DNA of 64,000 nucleotides from positions 310,001 through 374,000 of the forward strand of contig NW_024881852.1 in the NCBI RefSeq assembly GCF_019059575.1. Direction: 5' to 3'. Origin of the DNA: Amphibalanus amphitrite. Its lineage: Eukaryota; Arthropoda; Thecostraca; Balanomorpha; Balanidae. This document shows, in pieces, positions 26,191 through 37,285 of this stretch. The notes beneath the pieces are model-generated. The model saw only the letters and a list, made by a program, of their open reading frames with translations. It did not search any database and had not been told where the DNA came from. The position numbers were made by a program, and so were the translations under genes. Within the stretch, counting starts at the first letter, position 1; every line of letters begins with the position of its first letter.

Positions 26191-26327
26191 TCAGGGAAAG
26201 AGTATGGACAAAGTCATATGAAGACAGAGAATTGCGATGGATGAACAACTCTACCGTTGAGGAATGTTGCATTACCTACTCTCATTGATTCCTTCTTCCC
26301 TTCTTCGCAGAATCGCAGTAGCGGACT

Positions 26328-28723
26328 ATGGCAGGCATGGAGCTGGAGGTAGCGCCGTTACGGAGCTTCGATGACTTCCTGGCACACTCGGCTCGCTTCC
26401 AAATTCCCAACTACCGGGAACCGGAGAAATGGACGAACCGTGTTCTGCAGAACCTGCTCTACTACCAGACCAACTACTTTGTCTCAGCGGTGATCATCTT
26501 CACCCTCGTGGGGTAAGTGCTGCAGCTAAATCACCTGGCGATAAAACCAGTATAACGCTTTTTGGGGCGACTAACGGAGCGAGCGAGAGGATGGGCCTTG
26601 CACGTGCGAAATTGCGAGGCGGTACCTCCAACTGACTTGTGCACAGCACCCTACTAACCGGTCTCTAGCGATGTGCCAAATTTGAGCACAATCGGCCCAG
26701 CCGTTCTCGAGATCTGGAAGCGGCACCCTGCACGTGCGCACGTGCAAAGTGGGTCCCAACTGACTTGTGCACGGCACCCTACTAACCGGTCCCTAACCGT
26801 GTACCAAATTTGAGCGCAATCGATCCAGCCGTTCTCGAGATCTGGAATCGACCCATGCACGTGCGTACGTGCAGCAGCACCCCAACTGTGGCACATGCAA
26901 ATGCATTGCCTAGTGGGTGCCTACTGCCTACCTACATGCCAACTTTCAGCGTAATCGGCCCAGTAGTTACCGAGACATTGCAACTATTACAAAACTGGCA
27001 CCTCTAACGAACGTTTTGCACGTTGCACGTGCATAAGGGGTCACCCACATGCACCGGGAGTAGTTCAATACTTGGTAGAAGGAATTAAGCTACCCTAAAA
27101 GAATTACCGCATGTAAATCGGTCAAGTGGTTGCTGAGATATAAGCGTTGTAAAAGCGTGACCACGGCCGGCCGCTCATACTAAGAAATTTCCGTTATTTT
27201 ACGTAAGACTCCGCTCGCTTCGCTCGCTCCGTAATTAATGGTGTGAAGTAGCGAGGAACGAGCATTGTTTTTACTTCTTCGAGGAAAAGATCAATTGATT
27301 CTTCGCGTATTTATTCTCACCTGGCGTTAAGTCTGCTATAAAGGGAGCAGATTGCACCATGCTGATTGTGCTGTATCTTATTGAACTGGTTTCGATGCTG
27401 GCTGCTGGTGACTCCTTACATAGATGTGTATTGTATATAAGTAGGTACTCTTTTATATCTCGTTTGACCCACTGTGGCTCTCGCCGTATCACACTTCGCA
27501 GTATCGATGTTTTTTATACAGAATCCCGATCACTTCTGGCCGCTCACTGCACTCTATCCGTGAATAATAGGACCATTGATGTACTGCTCACCGTCCCCGC
27601 CCCAGGATGATAAGTGAACGGCAGACCATCCGCCCCAGGGTGATGGTGGATCGTTGACCGCTGTCCGTTGACCGCTGACCGCATGGGTGTACCGTTGTCG
27701 CTGACCGTCTTTGCCCCAGGGTGATGCACCCGCAGCAGTTTCTGTGCGGGATGGCGGCGCTGGCCGTGCTGTTTGCCGTCTTCTACTATGTCACCAACCG
27801 GAAGGCGATGGCGTCCCGCTTCCGGCGCGACCACCCGCTGCTCAGCCTGACCATCATCCTCACCGGCGGCTACTTCATCATGGCCATGCTCGGATCCGTG
27901 CTGGTCTTCCTGCTCGGCATCTGCCTGCCGCTCTTCGGTAAATGACGGCACTCTCATACACACACACACACACACACGCACGCATACACACACCGGTGTT
28001 TCTGCTCAGTGCTCGGGATCTGCCTGCCACTCTTTGGTAAATGACGTCACGCGTTAAATACACCGGTGTTTTTGCTCGTCGTCTAACTGCTGCGCTTCGG
28101 CAAACGACGCCACTCCTATACTATGCATATAACACAAACGTATACGGCACACGCTCATTTGAGAGGACGTGTATAATACATATCATTATATATATACATC
28201 GTGTATATATACATCACTCATTAGGGGTTGGATTTTGTCTTGTCTCGTTGCTTCCGCGAAATGTGCTTGCTGTTTACGGAATCCTCGCTTAATAGTTACG
28301 ATGTTTGGTGACTGTCAAAGGGCTAGTGAAGTATATGCTATTGGGGGTACTGGCACGAGACTTCATAAAGTCAAGTCATCGCATACCATCACAGATGTGC
28401 GAAATCGTTTGGGCCTTTCTGATGGTATTTATTTCACCGAACGGAATGTCTCAGTGTTGAGTGTAGGTAGTGGCACTTTGACGGCCGGCCACCGTCCCTC
28501 CGTCCGGCTGTGCCGGCTGTGGTGGCCACCACTCCCTCCGCTGACCGGCCGTGCCTCCTCCCTCCCCGTCTGCCTCCCAGCGGTGCTGCTACACGCCTCG
28601 CTGCGACTCCGCAGCATCAGGAACAAGCTCACCAACCGCATGGAGTCGGTCGGCATGCGCCGCTCGCCGATGGGACTCTTTCTTGACGAGCTGGGGATGG
28701 AAAGCGACAAAGTTGTCATGTGA
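26328..28723 (+). CDS. ARL6IP5: PRA1 family protein 3-like (ARL6IP5/PRAF2 group; 3 coding exons, 181 aa)
   Basis: Coding exons 26328-26512, 27720-27937 and 28581-28723, all GT-AG, phase-consistent, 182 codons including the stop. The protein has the PRA1 N-terminal motif APLRSFDDF, then KWTNRVLQNLLYYQTNY, two hydrophobic hairpins (about residues 50-80 and 95-130), the HASLRLRSIRNKL segment and SPMGLFLDEL. Length fits ARL6IP5 (188 aa) or PRAF2 (178 aa). These are ER/Golgi membrane proteins that bind small GTPase-linked and transporter partners and modulate vesicle traffic; the role here is inferred. The acceptor TTCTTCGCAG at 26310 shows a noncoding upstream exon. Both edges of exon 2 are flanked by repeated copies of the splice junctions, and intron 1 carries a repetitive insertion. 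Assignment between the two paralogues is uncertain. Confidence 0.9.
26572..27233. mobile_element. Inverted-repeat element with internal degenerate repeats in PRA1-gene intron 1
   Basis: The ends are TAACGGAGCGAGCGA (26572-26586) and, inverted, TTACGGAGCGAGCGA (ending near 27233). The interior repeats a phrase of about 115-120 bp (ACTGACTTGTGCAC, then ACTAACCGGTC, then ATCGGCCCAGCCGTTCTCGA, then CACGTGCG) two to four times, decaying to the right. No open frame. Likely a non-autonomous DNA element. Confidence 0.5.
27580..27727 (+). repeat. Triplicated acceptor of PRA1-gene exon 2
   Basis: The real acceptor CCCCAG|GGTGATG (AG at 27718-27719) has upstream look-alikes GCCCCAGGATGAT (AG at 27604-27605) and GCCCCAGGGTGATG (AG at 27637-27638). 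Each is preceded by an ACCGTC- or ACCATC-containing tract. Confidence 0.65.
27905..28113 (+). repeat. Triplicated exon 2 end and donor of the PRA1 gene
   Basis: The true exon end TGCCGCTCTTCG|GTAAATGACG (donor at 27938) is repeated as TGCCACTCTTTGGTAAATGACG near 28024-28045 and, decayed, as TGCTGCGCTTCGGCAAACGACG near 28087-28108. A (CA)n microsatellite (about 27957-27992) sits between the first two copies. The second copy keeps an intact GT donor. Confidence 0.75.
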
Positions 28724-30440
28724 GCAGGCTCAGCGTCACCTGAGAGATGGCTTGAGGTCATGTGTGGGGTCTTGCGTCGCTTCTTGCCAGTTCGTGCTAT
28801 AGCAATTGAGACGCTTTATTGCTGAATGCGAACGCTGAAATCTGATTTGCTGCCACTTGGGGGAGGGGGGGTTGTATGTGTGCCATAATTTACCGGTTTA
28901 AGGTTATGCTATCGGGCTTATATAGCAGAGTTGAAGGACAGAGGCATACGTTTTGGTCATATTTGTTTTATTGCGTATGAAGCTGAGTGTTTATTCCTTT
29001 TACTGTTGATTCCAAAGTCATTCCAGAAATGGCCATGATATTTTCTAGTGTGCTGTGACATATCTTATTTATATTCGTATGTGCATTGTGCGTATCGGTG
29101 ATGCCAAAAGAATGTTATTTACGGTTGGCTGGCCAGTGCTCCTGTGAGCTCGCCATTGGTTCGACGGCCAGTGTTTGCGTGTGTTCGTTATGATCAGACG
29201 TTGGGACTGGTGGGCAGCTGTTACCTAGTGATGAGATGTCCAGGCGCTTGCGCTGGTCATCGGGAATAGGAATATTCTGATGTAGCCTGGTCTACCGGAG
29301 AGGAGCATGTCTGTGTAGAAGGAAGCAATACCAACTGATTTGTAAAGGCAGCGTTATGTTATGGACCTGTGCCGTGTCATCGTATTTTGTCTATTGAGTG
29401 CGACGTTTTGAACGAGGGATAGTGAACTCTCCGAATTCTTATGAACGGTGGCTTATTCCATTTTTGCTTACGGTAGTAATACAAAACTCGTGATGAACTC
29501 CAATTTCTGTCGTGTTGGACCATTAATCTTTCTTATGGTTGATTTCTCCCGATCTGTGTGCGTTGGGGGCGCGATGGATGCTCGATCTCCGACTCCGCCT
29601 TCCGTCGTGCGCCAGCCAGAAAAAGGGCACATCCAATAGAAGTGAGGACACTGCCTGATTTTCACCGACCTGAAGCCAATTTATGCGAGGTACGCTCGAG
29701 GTTCATCAGGCACTCATCTCAGTTTTCATCAATCTATGTTTGTTTGTTGGGTTAGGCCCTTTCGGTGTAAAGAGACCATTTCAGAGCCGGAAGGATGATA
29801 GGAATTAGGGGGAGACATTGGTCTGGGCAGGCACCCTAGTGAGTCGCCGGGGCTGAGCCCGTCCAGAGGACAGGCCACCCAGCTCCAAGGTACTCACTGC
29901 ACCCGGCTACGGGGTGCGTTCCCTCGGGAGCAGCGCCCAGCGGTGCCGCTCCAAGGGAGCAGCCCGCATGAGATTAAGTTGCCTGTCCAGCCCGGAGGGG
30001 TTGCGGCGTGGATGAGAAGGATTTCAGTATCCTGAGGATAGAAGCACGGAACGGGGTGATCAATCTATGGATACTCATCCGTGGTGGCCGAGCCCGCTAC
30101 GAAGTTTGGTGCTGGTGCGGAGCCTTGTGAAAGCGACTTTCTCACCACCGGCCCATCCATCTTATGGGCTCGCGATTCTATAAGACTGAAAGAAGTCGCA
30201 GCTAGTATCTTTCCATACCCAATTTCAGAGGGAGCCGTATTTCATCCACCTATACATCGCCTCGTTCGATGAAGAGGGAGCTGGCTGCTGGTCCGTGCGG
30301 TCCGTGGGTCTGCGCAGGTCTGCGATCATCAAGCGGTTTGCGGCAGCCTCTGCCATCTGGCGGTGATGAGAGTAACTAGTAGTCCGGGTCCGCGGCTTGA
30401 CCGGAAAGGAACCGTTTCCGTGGAGGAAACAGAAACAGAA
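28724..30440. other. 3' flank of the PRA1 gene, no further gene seen
   Basis: Probably contains the PRA1-gene 3'UTR. A moderately GC-rich block at about 29810-30420 stands out from its AT-rich flanks. It looks like part of an interspersed repeat, but I found no motif to class it. Confidence 0.35.
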
Positions 30441-31044
30441 CAGTTGGGCAAACTAGGCGGCGGGAATCAAAATATGGAGGCATCAAAATATTGATTCTAG
30501 TGGGCGGAGCTTTGACCATATATGGGCATACGTGCAGACCATCACAGAAACGTCAATTCTTCAGCAACCGGCTACAATTTCAAGATAGTTTCTTCACAAA
30601 ATGAAGAGCAACGTTGAAGCTACCCGCCAGGCACGAAACAATAGCCCTAACCTCTTAGGTTAGTTTAGGAAAGCGTCTTGAAAATAATCAAGATATTGAT
30701 TCATCACGGCGGCTAATCCCGGCGAGAATCAATATTTTGATTCCGCAAACAGCTGGCTAATCATTATTTTGATTCTGAAATCAGCTGGTCTATCAATATA
30801 TTGATTCTGCGAACTGACTTTCTGCAGATGTACTTCACTCTTCAAATTGATTTATGGAACGTTTCTTGTGTGCAAATAATGCAAATTCAATAAATTCATG
30901 AAGATATTATCAGCACAGGATCGTGTAATTTTTTTCTAGACCTTATTCCCACGGTAGACCAGGGATTTTCAGCACTCACCCTAGCTCCCTGCTCAAAGCT
31001 GCAAGCCTTCGAGGGAATGCGTGAAGGGAGCCGTGCTGACCTTT

Positions 31045-31185
31045 GTATAGGGGTTGTACTGAGTCGGAGCCGGAACCGAAGCCCGACCATTTTACTCGGA
31101 GCCGGAGCCGGAGCTGGAGCTGATTTTTTCCTCCGGAGCCGAAGCCGTCTGACATTTTCACGGCTCCACATCCCTGCTTTGTAGC
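31045..31185 (-). repeat. GGCTCC-hexamer element, copy 1
   Basis: A low-complexity body of GGAGCC/GGAACC hexamers, bounded by TATAGGGG-GTACTGAGTC on one side and CACATCCCTGC on the other. The same bounded structure recurs at about 47899-48110 (opposite orientation) and 48590-48737, so it behaves as a dispersed element and not as a chance microsatellite. Confidence 0.65.
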
Positions 31186-31953
31186 ATTGATTTTGAGTAA
31201 AAAAAAGTTAACTTATCGTCTTTCACGTGTTCATGAATGTGTTTCTACGCATCTGTGTCCCGTCCCATTTCTGTGGAGTACAGTAAGAGATATTTCGCCG
31301 AACAATATACTCAAGCCCGTTGCACAAATTGCACAATTTGAATGAAAATATGATACACGGATGTATTTGCATTCGCAAATAATACGATGATATTCATAAC
31401 ACATTTCACAAAGATCCCTGCAATTGCCACACATTTGCCATCACAAAGCCCTGTCGTTGATGCTCACATCCCATGCAAAGCAATACTCACTTTTAGGACA
31501 CGTCTCTTATTCAATATGGCTACGTATTTGCAAAACATGCAGTTAATAATATTTGAAACTGAGACCTAACCAATAAGACATACCGTGGACAGGTAAGAAA
31601 AACAAATAAACGTCTGGAGAATGACCTCAACGTCTCGATGTTGCCTAATTACAAAGAGCAATTTTCGGTTTCGAATCAAATACATGAAATAAATATAAAC
31701 AAAATTTGTACAGATACACTCAATATAGGGTTTATGATTAGCACGGCTACCTAAAACATCAATCCTGTCAGGTTGAGCCACTTATGTCCACACCCAAAGC
31801 AGGTCGCTTTGGAACACCACAAGATCCCATATTACCACCGAAAACGGTCACCAATTGGTCTACTGATCAGCATCTTCAGAACATTCTCGACCGAAAAGCT
31901 ATCAGTCCTGTCTGTGTTTTGGTTCGCTTCATTTGGGCTATGCGCACGTTTTT

Positions 31954-32097
31954 CTACTCCGGTTCTAGGGACGAGATAGCAGTCATCACGCGCTGCACCA
32001 GCTCGTTCTTTGACAGGTTGGTGACGCTGTCGTCATCCGGCAGGATAAACACGTGGCGCATTTCACCCTCGGCCCCGCCAGCCACATACACACTTCC
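31954..32097 (-). CDS. Possible 3'-terminal coding exon or remnant, unrecognised
   Basis: A minus-strand open frame ends at TAG (31954-31956) and reads GEMRHVFILPDDDSVTNLSK followed by NELVQRVMTAISSLEPE. Its amino-acid composition looks protein-like, unlike the neighbouring noncoding sequence. A TAA at 32098-32100 closes the frame upstream and no convincing acceptor is visible. It lies inside the inverted-repeat-bounded segment, so it may be a decayed transposon protein. I do not recognise the family. Confidence 0.25.
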   Translation of the reverse strand, partial: GSVYVAGGAEGEMRHVFILPDDDSVTNLSKNELVQRVMTAISSLEPE

Positions 32098-33401
32098 TTA
32101 CGTCATATTGTTTCTCGCTACGAGATCAAAGTTCAAAAGGTCGTGATGTAGGTAGTCTCCGCCCAGCCCGAGTCAGGTACTCCACCGGTTGGTCGGGTGC
32201 GGCCAGGTCCGCGCAACGCCGCCCTTCTTCGGTCGACGCTCTGGTTGACAGGGATGGCGTTGTCATACAGTTGCCTGTCGACTGAACAGCGATTCAAGAC
32301 GCCATCCTTGACCCTCTGAAGCTGATCCCCGCAACGACCAGTGTTTGAGCCTTGGTTGACCTGCAGCAAACAACAGAACAGAACACAATAATTAGGACAT
32401 TTGTGGACAATAAATTGGGAAACTATATGTGTTATTATTCTATTCGTTCAGCAACTATTAATTTTAGAATATATTCAATAAAAAATTAAATACTTAATGT
32501 CACTTAAATTTCCACTGAACGTCACCAGGTGCGCCAACAACTGTCATCTCATGCAGTTATATAAATTCTGCCAAAAAAGTAGATCTGAGGCCAGTTGTAC
32601 CAACAGAAAAATAGGTGGCTGCCGGATTTTTTTTGTCTTAAAGTTACTTCACATACAGAGCATGAACGGTACAGCCCTATCCGTTTACGTGCCCATCATG
32701 TAACGCTCCATATGTGAAGCAGTCTTTAGGCAAAAAATTCCAGCATGCAACTATTTGTGTTGATAAAACTGGCCTCTAAAATTAACTTTGGCATGGACAA
32801 TCCTGAAAATTAACTATCCAGCATTCCCTGGACTGACGTACATTAGACACATAATTTTCTTGAAGATCACGCATAATGTAAATATGGCTTACACCATTCA
32901 GCAACTTGCTTTTGTTGCACTTACAAATTAAAGTTGTAGCAACAATTGGGTGAGTGAGACACAAGCAGAGGCTAAAACATCCAAATTATGTAAAATACTG
33001 GACATGCACTGCCCCCATTTCATGAGTCCACCCAACAATTCTATCATGTGAGACAAAACATTAGGCTTCTTGTAACTAATTTATACCGTAACTTTTAAAG
33101 GACATCATATTTCACTGAAATACTACACCTAAGACATCATTTTCAAAAAAATATAGCTTAAAAAGACAACAGAAAAGTGAGAAGGCGTCCCGCGCCGCTG
33201 ACGTCGCTACCGCGCCATGTTCCTAAAACCATCTCTTAAAACGAGTTTTCGGTAAGAAACGTTAAGATCACATGCCTGAAATTGAAAAACACACTTCAAA
33301 GTATCTTAAAATGTGATCCATTGTTACTTACACTTCAGAAAAGGTCGCTTAAACAAAATAAAACCGGGAGCACTACGTTGCATCCAAACACCCACGACGC
33401 C

Positions 33402-33419
33402 GGCGCGAAATGGCGGGAA
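33402..33419. promoter_or_regulatory. Two adjacent E2F-type sites
   Basis: GGCGCGAAA (33402-33410) is followed directly by TGGCGGGAA (33411-33419). Both match the E2F consensus (TTTSSCGC/TTCCCGCC in reverse). No gene start could be identified nearby, so function is unproven. Confidence 0.3.
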
Positions 33420-33868
33420 CCGGAAATCGTGGCTAGATACAAAGAAAAAGAATATTTCTTATAAATGAATTATACAACTAAATAACGCATTTTTTATTTT
33501 CTTTTAGACAAAATTATGAAAAAATGACAAAGGCTCGTCGTTAATGATAAACAGAGCAAGTTTTAACAGCACGTTTTTGTTGAATTATGGCGGCGAAATC
33601 TTTATGCCATCCGTAAAGGTACGCGCGACAAACGGCTGATAGCCATGCAGCGAAAAATTGAAGCGGGGAAGTTTTTTGTATTGACTTGGCGAAAAATCTC
33701 GCCGTCATGGGGGTTATTTCCGCCGTAACGGGTCGTCTGAAGGTGGGAACGTCCCAAATTGAATCAAAATATTGATTCTATGCCCATATATGGTCAAAGC
33801 TCCGCCCACTAGAATCAATATTTTGATGCCTCCATATTTTGATTCACGCCGCCTAGTTTGCCCAACTG

Positions 33869-34570
33869 AGAAACGACAGAAACTGCAGAGCGCGAGAGCG
33901 GGCCCGTGCCAGTGCGCGATCTGTCATCAAAACCTGTCGCTGTGAAAGTGGGAGGCGTGGCTTACTTTGTTTATACAGTGGCAGGGTTGTAAGTAATCGA
34001 GATTGTATTGATTGCGATTTGATTCGAACTCGAGTCGTGTTTTGTTCAATTTCTATTTACTTGTATACCTTTTATCGTCTTGGGATTACAATTCGATGTC
34101 ATATATCAATATTGCTGTTGCTGTGGTGTGGATCGAAAACTGATGGGACAGGCTTTTTATTGAAAATATCCTTGTAACATTTGACTTGTGTGCTCTTATG
34201 GAAAATATTTGTTTTTAACTGCTTAAGTGGGTAGTCTAGCACCGTTCCTGTGAATCAGTAGGTTGAGGTGTGGATATTTTGCTGGAAAGCTAACCATGAT
34301 GTGTTACAAACCATTGGGCTATTAAATTGAATATTGTTTGGTAAAATGATATTTTTTCCGAAGCTTTAGATTTTTGGCACTATTTATAATTTACTTTCTC
34401 AGGTACCTAATCAAGCTATTACAATTAGGGTGTGGCTAGATTCAACGTTTCCTGCTTTTCGTTCCAAAGATCCGTGTGCAGCATGAGCAGTGAGTGAGTA
34501 TTAGAGAAGTTGCCAGCTGCATTTATTCTTAGTCCAAAGTCATCCATGAGATTTGCCAACCACACTAACC
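33869..34570. other. AT-rich gene-free stretch
   Basis: No gene, RNA or repeat boundary recognised. Confidence 0.35.
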
Positions 34571-34715
34571 CCGCGTTCGATGTCTCTCGGACGACGAAGA
34601 TTCTACGTCGTCCGGCCAATCCTGTCCAAGGTCAGCGGGGGCTCGGCAGCGGTTCTGGAACGTGATTGGCCGGACGGCGTAGAATCTTCGCTGTCCGGGA
34701 GACATCGAACGCTGG
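34571..34715. mobile_element. Small foldback element (50-bp inverted arms)
   Basis: Arms 34571-34620 and 34665-34715 are near-perfect inverted copies (CGTTCGATGTCTC, then CGGACG, then CGAAGATTCTACG, then CCGGCCAAT) around a spacer of about 44 bp. Size and structure fit a MITE. The flanking TAAC/TAAA may be a diverged target duplication. Confidence 0.7.
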
Positions 34716-34721
34716 GTAAAT

Positions 34722-34962
34722 ATGTTTTTTTTTGTTCGGGCCTGTCCAAATGGCAGATATGCCAATTAGGAGAGAGCACAGCTGCTTCTCCTCGTCCTAA
34801 CCCTACACCCAGGCTGCGGCTGAAGTGGGAGCCTACCCCACACCTGGTGATACAGCCGGGGACGATGCCTGTGGAACGGGCAGAATCAGGAATTGAACCC
34901 GAAACCTGTCACTGCACGCACCGCGGGATGACACCTTAACCGACTGTGCTACCGGGGCCGCA
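34722..34962 (-). mobile_element. tRNA-derived SINE
   Basis: On the minus strand the head reads GGCCCCGGTAGCACAGTCGG (box A: TAGCACAGTCGG) and, about 45 nt on, box B as GGGTTCAATTCC. The spacing fits a tRNA-type RNA polymerase III promoter. A body of about 120 bp unrelated to tRNA follows, ending in an A-rich tail (T-run at about 34725-34735 on the plus strand). It inserted next to the foldback element. Confidence 0.75.
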
Positions 34963-36247
34963 TAGGTACTTGTGAAAAATATCACCCACCTTAATCAGAT
35001 ATCTTCTTGCACATCATCAGTTATTTTTTCATGAGGTTTGTAAAGTTTACTGCAAACTTTAAAGGAAAAATAGCCTGATTTGAAAGTAGAATTGAAAGTT
35101 GAAATAGTCTTAGTTCAGTTGTACTGAACTGGGTTGCTCTAATTGTTATTTTTAGTTGGATTCTTGATTTTTTTTAGAGGTTTTTATATAACACCTACTG
35201 ATGTTTTAAGTGTTTATTCAGCATTCACTTCTGCCCTAAAGTGCTCATGTCATTTCTCTACTGAGTGTATCTAAAACAAATTGAACAGAGGTAGGAGGGA
35301 AACCTTATCCATATGGTATGGCTTGGCAGAGGCTGTTGCCATACTATTGCTGCTATTGCATTGCAGCCTGAATTGCAGCACTATGCTGTAATCACCACAC
35401 CATTTGCAAGGCTTATGTCCATGCATAGAATATAGATACAGAAATCAAAATTATCAAGTGTCAACAATGATATTCTTATTTTCGCGAAGTTTTCTCTTTA
35501 TTTTAAATCTTGCAAATAGAAGTTGTGAGGATTGTGTTATGTTGGTGCTCACTGCTCATGGTTGAGGTTCATAAAAAAGCTTGGGATTATGATTGTAGTG
35601 TGCTCTTTAGTATTTCCCTCTCCACTTTCCTCCAGCACAGCAGTGTAATTGGTAGTATGTGAGTGAGATTACCAGCTAATGAATAATGCCTGCACTGCCA
35701 GCTTGGCTGTGCTAGTTTAACTTGTGATGGTTGATGACCTAAATTTACAGCAATGTAGCAGTTATAGTTACCTATACCTAGCTTGCATCATCAAGTACCT
35801 AGCTAGAAAAAGTATTACAAATAAACATATGAATTGATAGCTCTCTTAGTGCTGTGTCGCTAATTTGTCCTCAGTGTTGACCATGGTCATTTGCCATCCA
35901 GATTGCAAACCATAAAAATTGCCATTTTTGAAGACATATTTTTGTAGAAATGTTTTTTTTCTGTAATGGCTTTTGATAAAAATGTTCAATCACATTTTGT
36001 TTAGTATCAGGGTATTTCTCTTGTTGATATGTGTCAGTTTAACTATTCAGCTGCAGTTGCATCTGCTTCATCTCAGCACCTGCAGTTCAGCTACACTACC
36101 ATTGACTCATAAAGGAGAGGTTGCAAAATAGACCTGAACTTTGGTTAGGTCAGGACTTTGGGATGTATATGGCCAAGATTCCTGTTAATCTCATTGATGG
36201 GTGGATATTTTCAAAACAATTTCGGTGTCAGTGTAGTTATAGGGCAA
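34963..36247. other. AT-rich gene-free stretch with a decayed AGGTCA-family fragment
   Basis: Mostly featureless. From about 36100 to 36240 the sequence (ATTGACTCATAAAGG, then GAGGTTGCAAAATAGACCTGA) is a diverged relative of 23750-23790 inside copy B of the AGGTCA-rich element. Confidence 0.4.
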
Positions 36248-37285
36248 TTAACCCTCGCCGGCCGAGTCACGGTGGTGGGGGGGGGGGGGGGGGGGAAGGC
36301 AGTTTTTTTCGCGAAAGCTCCGAACACGCTGGCGGCAGAGAGCTGAAACTGGGGTAGGTACCTCACCTTAGATTCAAGCCGGATCTTGTGACACCAACCT
36401 CATTTTCAGGTCAGGTCACTGACTCATGGCGTCATAACTGAACCTCTGCACAGTCCCCAGGTGTCGCAAATTCGCAACGCCCTCAGTGCCAGATGAATTT
36501 TCACAGGGAGATGAAACTTACAGGACGTAGTATCCTCCAGAGGTCTCACAACGTTTATATCTATGATTTTTCCTGAAGGTCACATGAGGTCTTGTCTGTC
36601 ATGTTACCTCACCATTATGTGACCTCACTAGTCACTATTATGAGTCCATGGGGAAAAATGAAAACTGATATTTTGGCGCTGGGAACGATCTCAAACTACC
36701 TCAATCACACGAAATCGTGATTTCATGCACTCCCTCCTTGCAAGGTCCGATGCATCACATTTTGCGTTGTTGACCTTGTTGACTTGTCATAAGATTTTTC
36801 CGTCAATAAATCCCGATCGTCAATAAATTGAGCTACTGAGTCGGGAAAGCTACTAATAGATTCGGGAAGACGTGATGAATCGAATGGTATACGATATGAC
36901 CTCCTTAGACCAACTTCGTGACCTGGGGGCTCTGACCTGACCTTGACCCTGTCAACACCTCAAGTTGACCTCAACCGAACAAAAAGTAGACCATTGACGC
37001 GCTTGAGCGAGGCGAACACGATGATGTCAAAATCGCGGGCTCTGCGACCGTTTTTTGCGAAGTTATAAAAAAACCGAACCCGTGCCTTGGGCCACTTGAC
37101 CTGACCTCAGAGGTTACCGGTTGACTTGAGACCCGGCTAAAATCGGGTATCAGTTGCTGCGTTTGTAACGGCGCACACGCTCGTTTTTTCCGCGATGCTC
37201 TAGCTCCATCAGGAGCGAAAGGGCGAGATGGGGGGGGGGGGGGGTCGTATAGCCCCCTTCCTCGGCCGACGCGTATGTAGAAAAC
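36248..37285. mobile_element. AGGTCA-rich element, copy C (right end decayed)
   Basis: It begins TTAACCCTCGCCGGCCGAGT at 36248, followed by a long G run (about 36277-36296). The right side has a mirror-image G run (about 37231-37243) and CCTCGGCCGACGCG, a degenerate inverted match to the left end. No TTAA is preserved there. The interior holds about ten AGGTCA/TGACCT words. The same organisation as copies A and B supports one family. Confidence 0.5.

Larger units (their letters stand above)
30441..33868. mobile_element. 3.4 kb segment bounded by 90-bp inverted repeats
   Basis: The left end 30441-30530 and the right end 33779-33868 are inverted copies of each other with one mismatch seen. They begin CAGTTGGGCAAACTAGGCGG. 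CAG...CTG termini recall hAT elements, but I see no convincing 8-bp target duplication and no transposase. Subterminal regions carry repeated GAATCAAAATATTGATTC-like palindromes (near 30482, 30734, 30790, 33759 and 33810), as expected of transposase-binding sites. It could instead be two opposite insertions of one small element. Confidence 0.55.

Noticed and set aside
29810-30420. GC-moderate block resembling the 5' part of a retroelement
   Set aside because: No open frame, promoter box, poly(A) tail or repeat border could be pointed to; the impression rests on composition only.
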